From Verpa conica (Eukaryota > Ascomycota > Pezizomycetes > Pezizales > Morchellaceae): 64,000 nucleotides of DNA. The stretch spans positions 992,001-1,056,000 of the forward strand of contig JAUFSD010000017.1 in the NCBI GenBank assembly GCA_033030425.1, in the 5' to 3' direction. The position numbers were made by a program, and so were the translations under genes. Below the pieces are notes generated by a model. It was not told where the DNA came from and searched no databases. It saw only the letters and a list, made by a program, of their open reading frames with translations. Shown in pieces: positions 23,812-36,800 of the stretch. Each line of letters starts with the position of its first letter. The first letter of the stretch is position 1.

Positions 23812-25653
23812 CTTGTTTACGTTAGGAGGCAGGTAGATTCTGTGTTAAATCGGAGAAATCGAATTCATATGTTTCAATCAATTGGGTTTATAGTATGCTG
23901 ATGGTTGAGAAGGGGTGGCTGTAGTTTAAGTACATACGCTGTTTCATTATCAACATGACGTAAGACCTGTGCGGGGTGTCCCGAGAATCACGTGGTTAGT
24001 CATAGGGCCTATGAGGCGTTCTTTACACTGGGATGCCGTTAGACGAGTTTTATCAATTATTTAGAGTAATCAAAATATATCAGTTCATCTCATGTATAAA
24101 GTTACAGAGTTTTTAGCTGTAATCAATAACCATAATATTGGACTTCAAGTTGTAATTCGTGTTATGATGGTTATGATGGGAGTAAGCGCCTAATAACTAA
24201 GCTTGAATTCTATGTGAAAGTATCGTTTTATAGCTAGACATCTAAAACCAGAGTCCCTAAAACTTTGGGCAGACTTTTTGGGCTTCTACAGTACAATAAG
24301 TTTTAGGGGTTATTACTCTATAAATTAGATCTTTCGCGTGGCATCTTATACCATGCAGCTGATGACAGAACAGACGATTAAAGTAGGAATCTGGAGGTGG
24401 GGAGATAAATATTAGATGGTTAAGAATATTCTTCTACTTTATGTTATGTTTTAAATAGGAAGTGAACAATAGGTATATAATTAAGGTGAAGGTCACTGTA
24501 TCCTATTTTTCTCTCTTTAGCCAACCATAAACTATTTTTGTACTGGTCACCCTTATATTAGTCACCTTGAAATAGGCTATATATAAGTACCATATGAAGG
24601 CAATACATCTATTTGAGTTTTTGTCTTTAAAGTAAATGCTTCTACTTAGGATGAGTGTAAAAGGGTGATTGGAGTTGGAACAAAACAACCCCTGCCAGAA
24701 CCCTGATCGTTTCACTTCTGTTCTAGAGTAAGCAATATCTACAGTACCAAAAAGAGGGGTGGGATCAGTACGGTGCTCCCGCCAATACACTAGAAATATG
24801 GGAGAAATACGGTATTGGTACAGTTATATATCTTAATTATTGATTTAATTTGGTATTTGCGACTAAATTCCGTAGTGCTATGGCAGTAGGTTTACCCTGT
24901 TTTTTCATATTCTAGGCAATAACGATCCCTGGAGCGTAAAGACTTAAAACCATGTTAAAATATGTGTAATCTATCAGATGATGATAGTTACTACTATTAA
25001 GTCTGCAAAGTTATTTGGTTTGATAGTGGAGAAATGAATCTGTTTCAAGATATCGACTTGTAAATGTTAGCTACATGTATTTCGGCTGGGATATATGAGT
25101 ATGAATGAGGCTATTTGGGTAAAAAACTAGTAGTTACCTAAGTAATTAATTGTACGATACGGCTTGAGAGTTGATATCTGGACCTTTTTCTTCGCTTTGT
25201 GGGGAGAATGGGTGAACACTTAATCAACAGCTGACAAGGATGGTAGGTTTTGAGGGGAAGTATTCCACACATTCCGAGGTTTAATACGTCACCAGCCACA
25301 CCGACGATCCTTTACCGGTCCTAATCACACAAAAATCCTGTTTGCAACAATCATTTCTATCGCGCCTTCCAGAAGGTCAAGAATTTCCTTGGTTTGGTGA
25401 TCACTGACGGTGAGGCTTGTGTATCGTAAACCTTCCCTACTTCGTAAAACTTGTGCGTGGTGTTTATGACGTCTATCACTAGATGCCAATAGATACGGCT
25501 AGCTATTTATCTATATAAATGGAGGGTATCTCGCCTTCGCTCCGATATTATTCGGCTTACATTAATATATATCACTTTGGAAAAAGAAATCACATCACCT
25601 ATCTTACATCAAATACATAGTTACTAGTTAGGATTTCTGTACCTTATAATACC
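23812..25653. other. Intergenic region
   Basis: Promoter of the minus-strand dehydratase on the left and the 5' flank of the small basic protein on the right. AT-rich, with no conserved frame, RNA gene or clear repeat seen. Confidence 0.5.
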
Positions 25654-26101
25654 ATGTCTTTAACTACTCGTCGTATACATGCCACCCGCAGTACTACTAT
25701 CGCCAAAAAGCCTTCGTTAATGTACCGCCTTACCCACCCTGCTAGGGCCAGAACCACACGAACTACCATAGCCCCCCGTAGGAGAACTAAAGCCACAGGA
25801 CCAGCCCCTGTATCAACCCACCGTCGTGCTCGCACGAAGCCTACTCTTGGCGCTAGAATTCACGGTTTGTTTAACTGATCTAGTAGATTAAATATTCGGA
25901 ATATGGACCTCTACTGACATAATGAAATTATTAGGTATGGCCAAGAAAGTTGCCGGAACCTTAACAGGGTCTAGGAGCAAGAAGGCCCAGGTAAGGGATA
26001 CACTTTGAATAGTCTAGGCGGCTATTCTTGCTAATAGAGAGTAGGGGAATGCAATAATGAATGGTAGAACCCCCGGGTCTCGCCGTAGAAGGCATCTGTG
26101 A
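25654..26101 (+). CDS. Small, strongly basic conserved protein
   Basis: Three exons (25654-25864, 25935-25990, 26045-26101) join in phase to 107 aa. The product is very rich in Arg, Thr, Ala and Pro (ARARTTRTTIAPRRRTKATG) and has KPTLGARIHG leading into MAKKVAGTLTGSRSKKAQ and a basic end GSRRRRHL. This layout (TTR-rich head, KPTLG..I.G, K..G.LTG, GxRR end) matches a family of small uncharacterised ascomycete proteins. No signal peptide or membrane segment is present, and nucleic-acid binding is possible from charge alone. Both introns have CT[AG]A[CT]-type branch sites. If they are retained, translation stops at 74 aa. The last exon is the least certain part. Confidence 0.62.
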
Positions 26102-27169
26102 ACCCTCTGCTGTTCCGATCTTACTGCTGGCTGCTGAGCTAGAAGGGGAGGGTATTGTATGGGGGAGGGGGAGCTGGGGGCTACAACGGCTCTATTATAT
26201 AATGTTTTATGATATTAGGTTTTGTTGTTTTGAGGGTCTTTGTCTGTAGTTGTATCTGTACTATAAAGTGATACAATACCTACCCTAGCACTGCCTAAGA
26301 TAAAAATAATTTTTGGTCATATAGCTAATTTAGTAGCCTATAAAACAAATTATCTAAGTTACCTTACCAATAGCGTAACTAGGTATTTAGCAAAAAGCAG
26401 TGTAAAGGTCCGCTTTGGACCGAAGTCTTTAGCCTGGAGTATAGGCTGGAAATAAATGGTGTTTTTCTAATAGTAAGAATCTACATACTCTGATTGACCT
26501 CACCTGTCTATCCTATTTGTTGTGGTTGCCGTTGCATCACTTTGTAGTACCCTTACATACTATTAGGGAGGCTATAATAAGGCACATACTGTGAGTAAAG
26601 GCGGCCACGGCCGTCGCCGGGCTATCGCTAGTTTCCAATCCCAGCCTTTGTGGAGCATATAGAGTACTTGGGCCGAGTTGCCTTTGGTTTTTCTTTTTAC
26701 TACTTATGGTGTATACACCCGGCCTGTAGGTGATTATGACCATGACACAGACTCTCAGGTGGTTCATGCTTCGACAAAGAGGTCGATATCGTCTTTCGGC
26801 TACCAATGTCTCAGATAGCATACCTGCTCAAGATATCTCCTAGATCTCTATCGCGCTGCAGGCCTATAATATTTCTCAGGATCGGGGGTCTGCTGACCAG
26901 TCATTTGCCCGGTGAAGTTATCAGTGCCCCACCATTTTTCCGAGCGGGGCCACTTGGCACGGAGAAACGAATTAGGACACTCTACCTTGTGTTCCCCCGT
27001 AGGTGCACCTACATAAGCTTTCCACGTCCCTCTTTACACAGGTACAACAGCCAGCTTCCACCCTCCTGATATTGCCCAGTATAGGCATTGATTGCGCCTC
27101 TATTCTCAATTGTTTACCGTAGTTTATCTTCGTTATTTCTATACAACTCTTCTGCCAGGTATCAAAGCT
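26102..27169. other. 5' flank of the AMP deaminase gene
   Basis: No supported gene. An open frame runs without a stop from 27092 into the AMP deaminase exon, so a longer N-terminus (26 more residues) is possible. The ATG at 27170 lies right after a CAG acceptor-like site. Confidence 0.5.
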
Positions 27170-30100
27170 ATGCCATCTCCCGAGGGTGTGCCCCTAGTGG
27201 CTTCTCCAGACGGCTCAGAGAATGGTGCGGATATGTTCATTCACCGTGAATCCAATTCTGACTGGCAGGATGACGAGAATATCTATCACACGAATAATGA
27301 CGGACTTCTTTCATCGTCGCCAGAGGATGATCATGCGGACAGGACATATAGCAGTGGGAGGGACGGGGAGAGGAAATCCGCTTTCTATGACTACAAACAA
27401 GAGAAAATATTGAAGCAAACAGATGCGAAACTCTTTTATCAGCAGCAACAGCAAGGTGGTAGTGGTTGGAATTCCCCTATAATGAGAGCATCGACCTGGG
27501 GTGCTGGGGGAAACGTAAGTAGGGCCGCAAGCGTCAGATCTTTCAGCTCTTCGCACCAAAATCCTCATACACATTCACACGGTCAGCAGTATTTAGGGCC
27601 AGCAGCTGGAGCGGCTATTGGAATAAGCGTTGTAGGCTCTAGGGGTATAGGTGCCCCAACAGCCCCAGTGGGATTAGCATCGCTCGATAAACCTAAAGAG
27701 CATGAAGGAATACAGGCGCCTGAAATGAGTCATTTTGATCCTCATGGCGTCATCTCTAGTGCGCAGGATACGGCACATTCACGTTACAATATTCCTCCAC
27801 AGGGAGAAACCCCCATTGTCCCCCAGGGATCATATATAGACAGTAGGTGCTCATGGATCGGATATCCAATGTTCTATCTCCCACCAAGCAGCAAAATAAT
27901 TAACCTCGTTTCAACTCCAATAGAAGATCCTGTACTCTCTACCGAGCTCACAACAATTTACACCAATGTGCAAAAGATTCTGGACCTTCGCCACAAGTAT
28001 CTACGAGTTTCGCTCCAAGGCCATGCCGATAACCCTAAGGATGACCCTAGCTGGAAGATTTACCCACCCCCGCCCCCACCAGTCTGGGTTGAAGACCCAT
28101 TACAGCGACCTGTCACTTCCCAAGATGAAGCTTCCAGTAGCAATGCCTGGGGAACTAGTAGTGGGGAGTTGAGACCGAGGACTGAGACTGAAAAGGAAGG
28201 AAGGAAGCCAGGACATAATATTGGGGAAGATTTCGTTCTCGATGAATGTGAAGTTCCTCTGGAAGATGAAATGGAATTCAAGCTTGATGAACAAGGCGTA
28301 TATCAGGTGTACGAAAATAAAAAAGGTGAGTCTACGTGCATATATCTATCAGGATTTCTTAGAATAGCTCTAGCCATTGATCTAATATTTTTTTGAAAAT
28401 AGCGCTTGATGTTGGCATGCCGATTATTGCTATTCCAACACTCCGTGAATACTACATGGATTTAGATCAAGTTCTTGATATTTCTAGTGATGGGCCAAGT
28501 AAGAGTTTTGCTTTTAGAAGACTACAGTATTTGGAAGGGAAGTGGAACCTGTATATCCTGCTGAACGAACACCAAGAGATGGCTGACTCAAAGGTAAGTA
28601 CTTTTCAAATTTTATTCTCTCATATTGGTCTATTTTTTTCTTTCTAGCAATTGCTGAACCTGATGGGGTTAGAGAGTGCCGCATAGAGATTTCTATAACG
28701 TTAGAAAAGTCGATACTCACGTTCACCACTCTGCTTGTATGAACCAAAAGCATCTTTTGCGTTTTATCAAGCATAAGATGAAGAAAAGTCCTGATGTTGG
28801 TTTTTATTTTACTATTGATTTTTTAGTTACAGCTGCTAACTTCTTTTAGGAGGTTGTACTATTTAGGGATGGAAAGCATCTAACTTTAGCCGAAGTTTTC
28901 CAGAGTATCAATTTGACTGCGTATGATCTGAGCATTGATACTTTGGATATGCATGTTAGTCTATATCAATTTTTTTGATCATCTATTTTTATTCAGTGAC
29001 ATAACTGATTTTTCAAAGGCCCATACGGATTCCTTCCATAGGTTTGACAAGTTCAACCTCAAGTATAATCCGGTTGGCGAGTCGCGTTTGAGGACAATTT
29101 TCTTGAAGACCGACAATGATATCAAAGGTCGTTACCTGGCCGAGATTACAAAAGGTATATTTCTCTCTTGTAATATCTGTCTCCTAGTTCTAATGAATAT
29201 AATCTACAGAGGTTTTTGTCGATTTAGAAGCTAGCAAGTATCAAATGGCCGAATATCGTATCTCAATTTATGGCCGCTCTGAAGATGAGTGGGATAAGCT
29301 AGCCTCATGGGTAGTGGACAACAAACTCTTCTCCCACAACGTCCGCTGGTTGATTCAGATCCCCAGACTTTACGACATCTATAAATCTACCAGTCTCATT
29401 AGTTCGTTTAATGAGCTTATTCGCAACATCTTTAAGCCGTTGTTTGAAGTTACTAAAGATCCATCTTCTCATCCAAAACTCCACATATTTCTACAGAGAG
29501 TTATTGGCTTTGACAGTGTGGACGACGAAAGTAAGGTTGAGAGAAGGACATTCAAGAAGTTTCCATTTCCCTCGGCTTGGAACTTCAAATCGAACCCTCC
29601 TTACAGTTATTGGCTTTACTATCTATTCTCAAACATTGCTTCTCTGAATGTCTGGAGGAAGCAACGTGGATTCAATACTTTTGTTCTCAGGCCGCACTGT
29701 GGAGAGGCAGGCGACACGGACCATCTTGCTGCAGCACTTCTTTGCTGTCATTCAATTAGTCACGGTATTCTATTACGTAAAGTTCCGCTCTTGCAGTATA
29801 TCTTCTACCTTGACCGTATCGGAATTGCCATGTCCCCACTTTCCAACAATGCACTTTTTTTGGCATACGATAAAAACCCCTTCCTTTCATATTTTAAGCG
29901 AGGATTGAATGTGTCTTTGTCGACGGATGATCCACTTCAATTCGCGTTTACAAAAGAACCTTTGATTGAAGAGTATTCTGTTGCTGCACAAATTTATAAG
30001 CTGAGTGCTGTCGATATGTGTGAGCTTGCGAGAAACAGCGTCTTACAGTCTGGTTTCGAGGGTGCTGTCAAGGCTAGGTGGCTAGGAAATGATTTTCACT

Positions 30101-30826
30101 TGCAAGGCGTTGCAGGAAATCTCATGGATAAATCGAATGTCCCAAATATTAGGATGGCTTTCAGGCATGAGACTTTGTTGGAAGAGCTTGCAATGTATTG
30201 TGCCCCTAAGAATTTTTTTAAGTCGTCCGCTAATTGTGTGTAGGATTGAGCGTTACACATCTCAGTCGACTATTTCGAAACCCACTCATGCTACTTTGCC
30301 GACAAGGCTTCTGCTTCCAACTTCGACTGCTCAAGGGTCGCGCCCTCATTCACCGACAACAAGCATGCAGACAAATCCAACCTCGGTAGCTCAATTTTCT
30401 ACCACCCAATCTGCTGGAGTACAATCTAGTTTGTTCCAGAATGCAATTTCTCCTGGTTCCTCTAAGCTCAGTTCATCGTTTACCCCACATGAAATTTTTC
30501 AAAATCCGATGAACACTGGGCTCAATATCGCTGGGATTGATAGAGGTCATGGTAGCGTTGATGGGGCGCATACTCCTACTATGCCCCCACTTTCGCGAGC
30601 TAATACCCTGGCCACCAGCACGGTAATTGAAAGTGGAGGTTCTAGAAGTCCAGGTGGATACATCGATGGTATGAAGGACCTACATATTAGTGGATCTGAG
30701 CCACGTGTTTGGCCAGGCGCTTTTAGTAGGCGCCAGGCTAGCGCTTCAGAGAAGGACGGCCCTATTAGAGAGAGCTCTAGGGAAAGTAGGTCAGGTAGTG
30801 TCACCGGAGGTCTAGGGGGATCTTAG
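27170..30826 (+). CDS. AMD1: AMP deaminase
   Basis: Deaminates AMP to IMP in the purine nucleotide cycle (cytosolic). Seven exons (27170-28325, 28403-28593, 28673-28795, 28850-28954, 29019-29154, 29210-30194, 30244-30826) join in phase to 1092 aa. The N-terminal 250 residues are low-complexity regulatory sequence. The core begins near [20 protein letters not shown]. The zinc site motif [20 protein letters not shown] spans exon 3, [10 protein letters not shown] opens the barrel, and the catalytic STDDPLQF is followed by [13 protein letters not shown]. The short exons around the metal site are confirmed by conserved joins such as [30 protein letters not shown] and TK|EVFVDLE. The last exon adds a Ser/Pro-rich tail of nearly 200 residues, of a kind common in filamentous fungi. 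The donors GTTGGT (28796) and GTATTG (30195) are non-consensus. Confidence 0.95.
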
Positions 30827-31421
30827 GTTTTAACCTTATTATGTAAATATTTGGGAGTGGATAGCTGTTTCTTGGTTTGCTTAAACTTTATTAACCTTTA
30901 CCTATAAAATGCCTGTAAGAAGGTAATGAAGAATCAGGAATATTAGTTTTTATTTTCTTAATTTTGGTTTCTCTTTACCTACATGTAGTATCACAAAGCG
31001 GGATGACTTTATGGCGTAGGGAAATAAATATACGGGGGGATTTTAAGCCGTAGAATCCAAGTTATGAAAAATGCGCGAGTGATTATTTATGATTATACAT
31101 CTTCGGGATAAAATATCCCGGGGTACCGATCATATAGTAGAGTTTCGGTCGGAGTCCCGGTAGTATACTTATGGGTTATCTACCCTGGTTACTGTGGGGG
31201 GTATCATACCCTAGGTATTGGGAACATTTACCCTAGTGTAGGTTCCTGTAGCTGGATTCGGTCTTACGCAGCCGATATCAAGAGGAATATAGACCGAGAG
31301 TAATAAAAGCCTTTCAAACTTTCCACATGGATTGGGGACTAATTTTTCGATATAAAATTCCCCTCTGCTACATCTATAGTGAAGCTCAGAAGCCTAGGTT
31401 TTCATCTCTCAAAACGGAACT
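30827..31421. other. Intergenic region with left repeat arm
   Basis: 3' flank of AMP deaminase. The right half is occupied by the inverted repeat arm at 31105-31259; otherwise nothing recognisable is seen. Confidence 0.5.
31105..31259 (+). repeat. Left arm of an inverted repeat flanking the pectate lyase gene
   Basis: It matches the reverse complement of 33133-33248. Shared blocks are GGGATAAAATA at the outer end, CCGGTAGTATACTTATGG in the middle and a 39-base inner block from GGAACATTTACCC to GTAGCTGGATTC with one mismatch. This arm has about 45 extra bases (31174-31219) missing from the other arm. Confidence 0.8.
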
Positions 31422-33076
31422 ATGTCACTGGCCTTCTTCATTACTTTCCTCTTGATAGTGACTCTAGTTGGCTCTACCCTCATTGACTACAATGGTCCAC
31501 CACCACCATCCCTCCCTAATCGCAGGCCCTTCGGTTTTGCAGCCAACTCCACAGGCGGCGGTGGTGGGCCCTCCTACATAGTAACCACCATGCCCTCCCT
31601 CCGCGCAGCTCTTAAGCTCACTGGCAAAAAAATTATATACGTGAATGGTACCCTTAAAGGAAATGACCTTTACGGCAATGGAACCTACGCGGACTGCCAG
31701 TGGTATATAGACCACTCAGCCTCACGGAATTTTAATTTTACGATGTATATGTTGAGTTTGAATGAGACCTATATGGCACTTATAAAAGAGGCGGCGGAAA
31801 ATGGAGGACTATGGGAGGGGAGAAATGCGAGCGAGTTTAGAACACTACTTGGAAAACAGAATGGGTGGAGAGGGCAAGCGCAAAATAGTCAGAAGGCATG
31901 GGAAGCAGTGGATGTAGGGGGAGATACGAGTTTGATTGGATGGAGTAGGGATGCGGCATTGGAGGGGGTGAATGTGAAGGTATCGAGTGTTGATAATGTT
32001 CACTGTAAGTTCTTTATGGAATCAAATAAGAGGAGAGGTGGTAATTCTTTTGGCTAGTAAGGAATTTGAGGATTGTTCCGCCACAGGATTGTTTTCCAGC
32101 GCCGGAGACATATCCTACTACATGGTATCGATTGCCCTATTCCAGTTGATTTTTTCTTCCGGAAGTGGCACTGGGATCAGCATTAATTGGGTTTAACTTT
32201 ATAGGAACGCAAGATACGACGCCATATCTGCCGTGACCGCTACTAACCTTTGGTTCGACGGCCTCGTCCTCGAAGACGGCCCCCAAGATGTAGAGCCTGA
32301 ACCCTTTATAAATGGCTGGCTTGTGGATAGATTTGATGGCCTCTTTGACGCCGAGGATGGTTCCGACAACATCACATTCTCCCATGTATAAACTCTCTAG
32401 AATTTCTCTCTAATTATAGTACTAAACTGCTACCTAGAACATCGTTAGAAACCACCATAAATCCCTCCTGTTTGGCGGTGGTAATAAAGAGGCCGATCGA
32501 GATCTTGGCAAAATGCGGTTCACAATCTACGGTAACCACTTCAACAACTCGGACTCCCGCAATCCACTAATGCGCTTTGGAACGTTCCATGTGTTAAATA
32601 ACTTGTTTGGATCTACTAACAACAATACTCCACTGTTCACCAATGCTAGCCTTGCAATACGGGCTGAGAATAGTGATATTCACCCGTTCCAGTACCACCT
32701 TGGCATCTATAATCAGTCTAAAGTACTGATTACAGGAAATGTATTTCAGCAAAATGGGAAGTACCCAGATGATCTCACTAGGGTGTTCACGTATAGTGAT
32801 TTGACGAGGGCAGATATTCCAGCGACACTATGTGTGAGGCAAGACAAAGGGGGGTTCGTGGATACATTTAATGGCAGAAGTGTGGACCTTGAGAAGGTTT
32901 CAAAAGAGATTTTTAGTTATCAGGTGGATATAGGGAAGGCGGTAGAGGGGGGGTTGGTTTGGAGTTGTAAGGAGTTTGGGGAGCAGGCAGTGGTGGAAAA
33001 ATTTGAGAATGCTCGAGAGGTCGAGAAGTACGTTTTGGCGGAGGCAGGACAGGCATCTAGGGAGCGCAAAAGCTGA
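31422..33076 (+). CDS. Secreted pectate lyase, polysaccharide lyase family 1
   Basis: Extracellular pectin-cleaving enzyme with a right-handed beta-helix fold. Four exons (31422-32004, 32058-32124, 32205-32385, 32438-33076) join in phase to 489 aa. The first 18 residues (MSLAFFITFLLIVTLVGS) form a signal peptide, so the enzyme should be secreted. Family motifs are VNVKVSSVDNVHLRNLRIV, WNARYDAIS, LWFDGLVLEDGPQ, VRNHHKSLLFGGG and, most tellingly, NPLMRFGTFHVLNN, the RxPxxRxGxxHxxNN signature with its catalytic Arg. It is longer than the typical 320-400 aa. An extra segment (about residues 100-180) precedes the helix, and several N-glycosylation sites (NGT, NLT-type) are present. Ca-binding acidic residues cannot be assigned with certainty, so pectin lyase remains possible. 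The gene lies between two inverted repeat arms. Confidence 0.87.
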
Positions 33077-33132
33077 TAGCTCTAATTATTTGTCATGATG
33101 TACCAGATGTTTTAATAGCCATGTACTTGTCA

Positions 33133-33248
33133 GAATCCAGCTACAGGAACCTACACTGGGGTAAATGTTCCTATCCATAAGTATACTACCGGAGCTCTGA
33201 CCGAGATCCTATTACATAATCGGTACATACCCCTGTGTATTTTATCCC
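33133..33248 (-). repeat. Right arm of an inverted repeat flanking the pectate lyase gene
   Basis: Inverted counterpart of 31105-31259. Its inner end GAATCCAGCTACAGGAAC begins 56 bases after the pectate lyase stop codon, and its outer end TTTATCCC faces MMS19. It lacks about 45 bases present in the left arm. No direct target duplication was found outside the arms, so it may be an independent insertion of the same dispersed repeat. Confidence 0.78.
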
Positions 33249-33841
33249 TTTGACCTTTATAAAGTGAATATTCTTATAGAGAGCAGCAATTTTGCTAGAC
33301 TAATTGACTTGAGACTAAAGATTGATATTTTTATAGAGTGCTTATTTTTTGATAGAGAATACACTTCTACTGCAGTGATAAACTGACTTAGCAGCAGAGT
33401 ACCGCTGCGCACAAACTCATCACCGATGGGCGCGGCTGACCTGAAACGTGCTCTGCTGGTACTATTCAAAGGCATCTGAGGCTCTAGGCTCGGGAGGGGC
33501 AGAATCAACTGTTATTCAAAATACCTGTAGCCTCCCCCCTTTGTATTGCTATATTGCGTTTCTGTTACTACTGGGGGAACAGGAGGGCGAGTAGGTCCCA
33601 CACATAGCTTTTCTCTGTTTCTAAGAGAAATTTTGAAAGACTTGCCTTCCTTATATTCTAGTGGGGTGTTTGGGTCCCAAAAGCGGCGTGATCTTTAAAC
33701 TGGAAACGGGGGGGTCACTTTCTGCTTTTGAGCCCACAAATGCGGCTCATCGATAAGGTGCTGAAATCTTCACAAATACCCCGCGACCCCACCAAAGTGA
33801 CACAACGAACCTCTACGACTCCCGCAGGCATTAATTTCAAT
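33249..33841. other. 5' flank of MMS19
   Basis: About 590 bases with no supported frame. The stretch immediately upstream of the start holds short in-frame-looking sequence but no upstream ATG that improves the MMS19 alignment. Confidence 0.45.
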
Positions 33842-36800
33842 ATGGACGCGCGATTATTTATGATTAATATTGAGAAGGATTCTACCGAAGCTACAAGAAT
33901 AGCTACGCAGTCCGCAAAACGTGTGTAGGCTCCAAGTCCTTCAAGGCATGAGTCTAAAATAGTTAATCTCTTGTGATTCTTTTTAGGAATCGAAATTAAG
34001 GAGCTAAAACTTCTGGATGTGGTACAATCGCTAGGAGAATACCTCATAGATGATGATAAGACTGTGCGAGCTAAGGGTGAGCTGTAACCCCTTCCTCTAC
34101 GGTTCGTACTATCTTGACTAATCTACCTATAACTTTAGCAATTGCATACCTCTCCGCTGTCCTCTCAGCTCTAGATCCCAAAACTCTATCACGACAGCAC
34201 GGTTAGCCAGTCGAACACCCCTCCTATTATATGTAGCACTGACGCAGGATACTAGTATCGGTCATCTGCCAATTCCTCTGCGACCGCCTCGATGACGAAA
34301 CTGGGCTGAAAGAAACATCTTCTGGCCTTATTGCCCTACAAAAAATGCAGAGGTTTGGGAAAGAGGAGGCCATGACAGTAGCTTCAGCGCTATTCAGAGT
34401 AGATTTACAGAAACATCCTCAAGGGACGAGGTTTGTGGTTTTGGCATTATTGAATGGGCTAATGGAGAGTCACCGGGACGGTATGTAGAAAGAAGGGTGA
34501 ATCCGGGTTGCATGTTAAGGTGCTGATCTGGGAACAGCATTGAAATCAATGGGGGAGAAATTTGTGACTGGTATAGTAGACCTAGTAGGTGGGGAGAAAG
34601 ACCCTAGAAACCTTATGATTGTGTTCTCAGTCATTAAAGTAGTGCTGGTGGAATTCGATATTGTTATACATATTGAGGTATGTATCTTGGTCGAGTCAGT
34701 GCTTTATATGAATTAACAAAATCTATAGCTCCTATTTGACGTGGTCTACTGTTACTTCCCTATAACCTTCCGCCCTCCACCTGACGATCCTTACGGCATC
34801 ACTGCTCAGGATCTAAAGTCCCGTCTCCGTAGCTGCATCGCCTCAACACGCTACTTCGCCGCACAAGTCTTCCCACAGCTCATAGAAAAACTAGACTCTA
34901 CATCACAGAGCGTCAAGAAAGATGTACTTCAAACTATTGTGGCATGTGTCGAGTCATATGGCCCACAGACCATTACAACCCACTCTATGCAGCTGTGGGA
35001 TGCCGTCAAATTTGAAATTCTTAATTCCACCGACGAAGATGAGCTTGCACTCGAAGCTCTAAATGTTGGGAAGGTGATCGCACAGACACTCTCCTTCGGA
35101 ATTGTTACTGTTCCACCAGCCACCTCCCCACTTGCCCACTACCTTAAGGGTATCGTAAAGGAATGTCTGAAACTCCTTCAGGAACCGCAACAGAAACAGG
35201 CCAAACCAGCTGGCCAGATATTAGCCAAAGTTGCGACAGCAAGTACAGTGGCTTATGCTTATCTAGTCCAGAGCACTATACCTGCCTTGATATTAATCTA
35301 TAGTGATGCTGAAGGCATTGCAAAGCAGAGAGCGCTCTTAGAGGTTCTAAACCTACTGTTAGAAAGTTCCGTAAAGATATACGGCAGCTGGGGAGACATG
35401 TCTACTTCTTCAATTATTGAGAACCCACTACTGAAATTCAGAGAGAGGTTGTTTGAGATGTACTCTCAAGCACTTATGGGGTCATCTAAGGAAGAGGTTG
35501 GATTCCGTATCACCGCATTACGTGGGCTGGCATTACTATCAAAACTTCGAAGGTTCCTGGAGGAGAATGAGGTGGGAATGGTGGTGCAGTACTTCAATGA
35601 GGTTGCGCTGGAGAAAAGCGAGAAGATCGAGCTGCGTGAAGAGGCACTCAATCGTCTAAAGGATATGAGTAAGCTGAAACCAATGCTGATCATGAGTATT
35701 ACCTTTCCGGCATTCATGGCACAGTTGCCCGACAATGAAGATGAGGGGGGGGAGGAAGTTTATATTGGGACTCTGGAGGCCCTAGCAAAGCTGAGTTTAG
35801 AAAGGTCTATATTTGAGGTATTGTTGACGAGGATGATTAATAAGCTAGAAATTGTACTACATGGTATGAAATTCTACAACCACTACTAGACTAGGGAATC
35901 TACTGACTTGGATTTAGGGGGATGTGGGCCGGCATACCCAAGGGCTATTCTATCAACACTGTTGCACGTATTACAGAAGATGCGAGAGCGCGGGAATGAA
36001 GATATGAAAGCCCATTTCACGAGGCTGGTCCCATCGCTACTAGCAAAAACGATATTACCTCTGATTGGAGACGACTCAGAAGCTAAGTCAAGAGTGATGG
36101 CGGATGATTCGGTGTTGGATGTGACTGGGAGATTGATAAATATCCTCATTCGTCCTCTGGACAAAGAACAACAAGCTGCTATCGTTAAGCAAGTTTTCGA
36201 ACTCTTTATTCATGGAAACCCATGTGAATACATTCCAATTGAGAGCAGGAAGAAGGTTGCGACTGATTTTAAACCACTTCTTTTTTCTTCTACAAAGGAG
36301 CAAGGGGGATGTGTGGTTATTTTTGAATATGTGTTAGCAGCATTGAGGCGAGAGGTGAGAATTATATACCGCTTACCTCAAATAACTCCATATTTATGAC
36401 CGAGATATTAATTTCGGCCTAGGTCTCTCTTCCGATTGTGTCTTTACTAGAGTTCCTACGAAAGACCTTCGATCATGCGGTCAACCCTAAGTCACCCGCA
36501 CATAGGATGGGCCACCTCCACATTATCGGCCTGATAACCAACAAATGGGTCAAAACCACCACAGACTCTGAGTCACTTCAACAGGTTACAAATGAACTAC
36601 TAGCGTCTATTTTTGAAGCATCGTCAAAAGGGTTCAATGAAGTACTAGGAAATAAACTACGTATTGTGTTTTGGATCACCAAAGGGCTGGTATTGCGAGG
36701 AGATAAGTTTGGCATGGAGGTCACCGGAAGATTGGTGGAGCTCCTTGGAAACGTTGCATATGGAGAAATGGCGAGTAAAGGTTTTGCTGTCCTACTAGGC

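Noticed and set aside
29411..29908. Overlapping frames inside the AMP deaminase exon
   Set aside because: These are alternative frames of a strongly conserved exon; the AMP deaminase frame explains the sequence.
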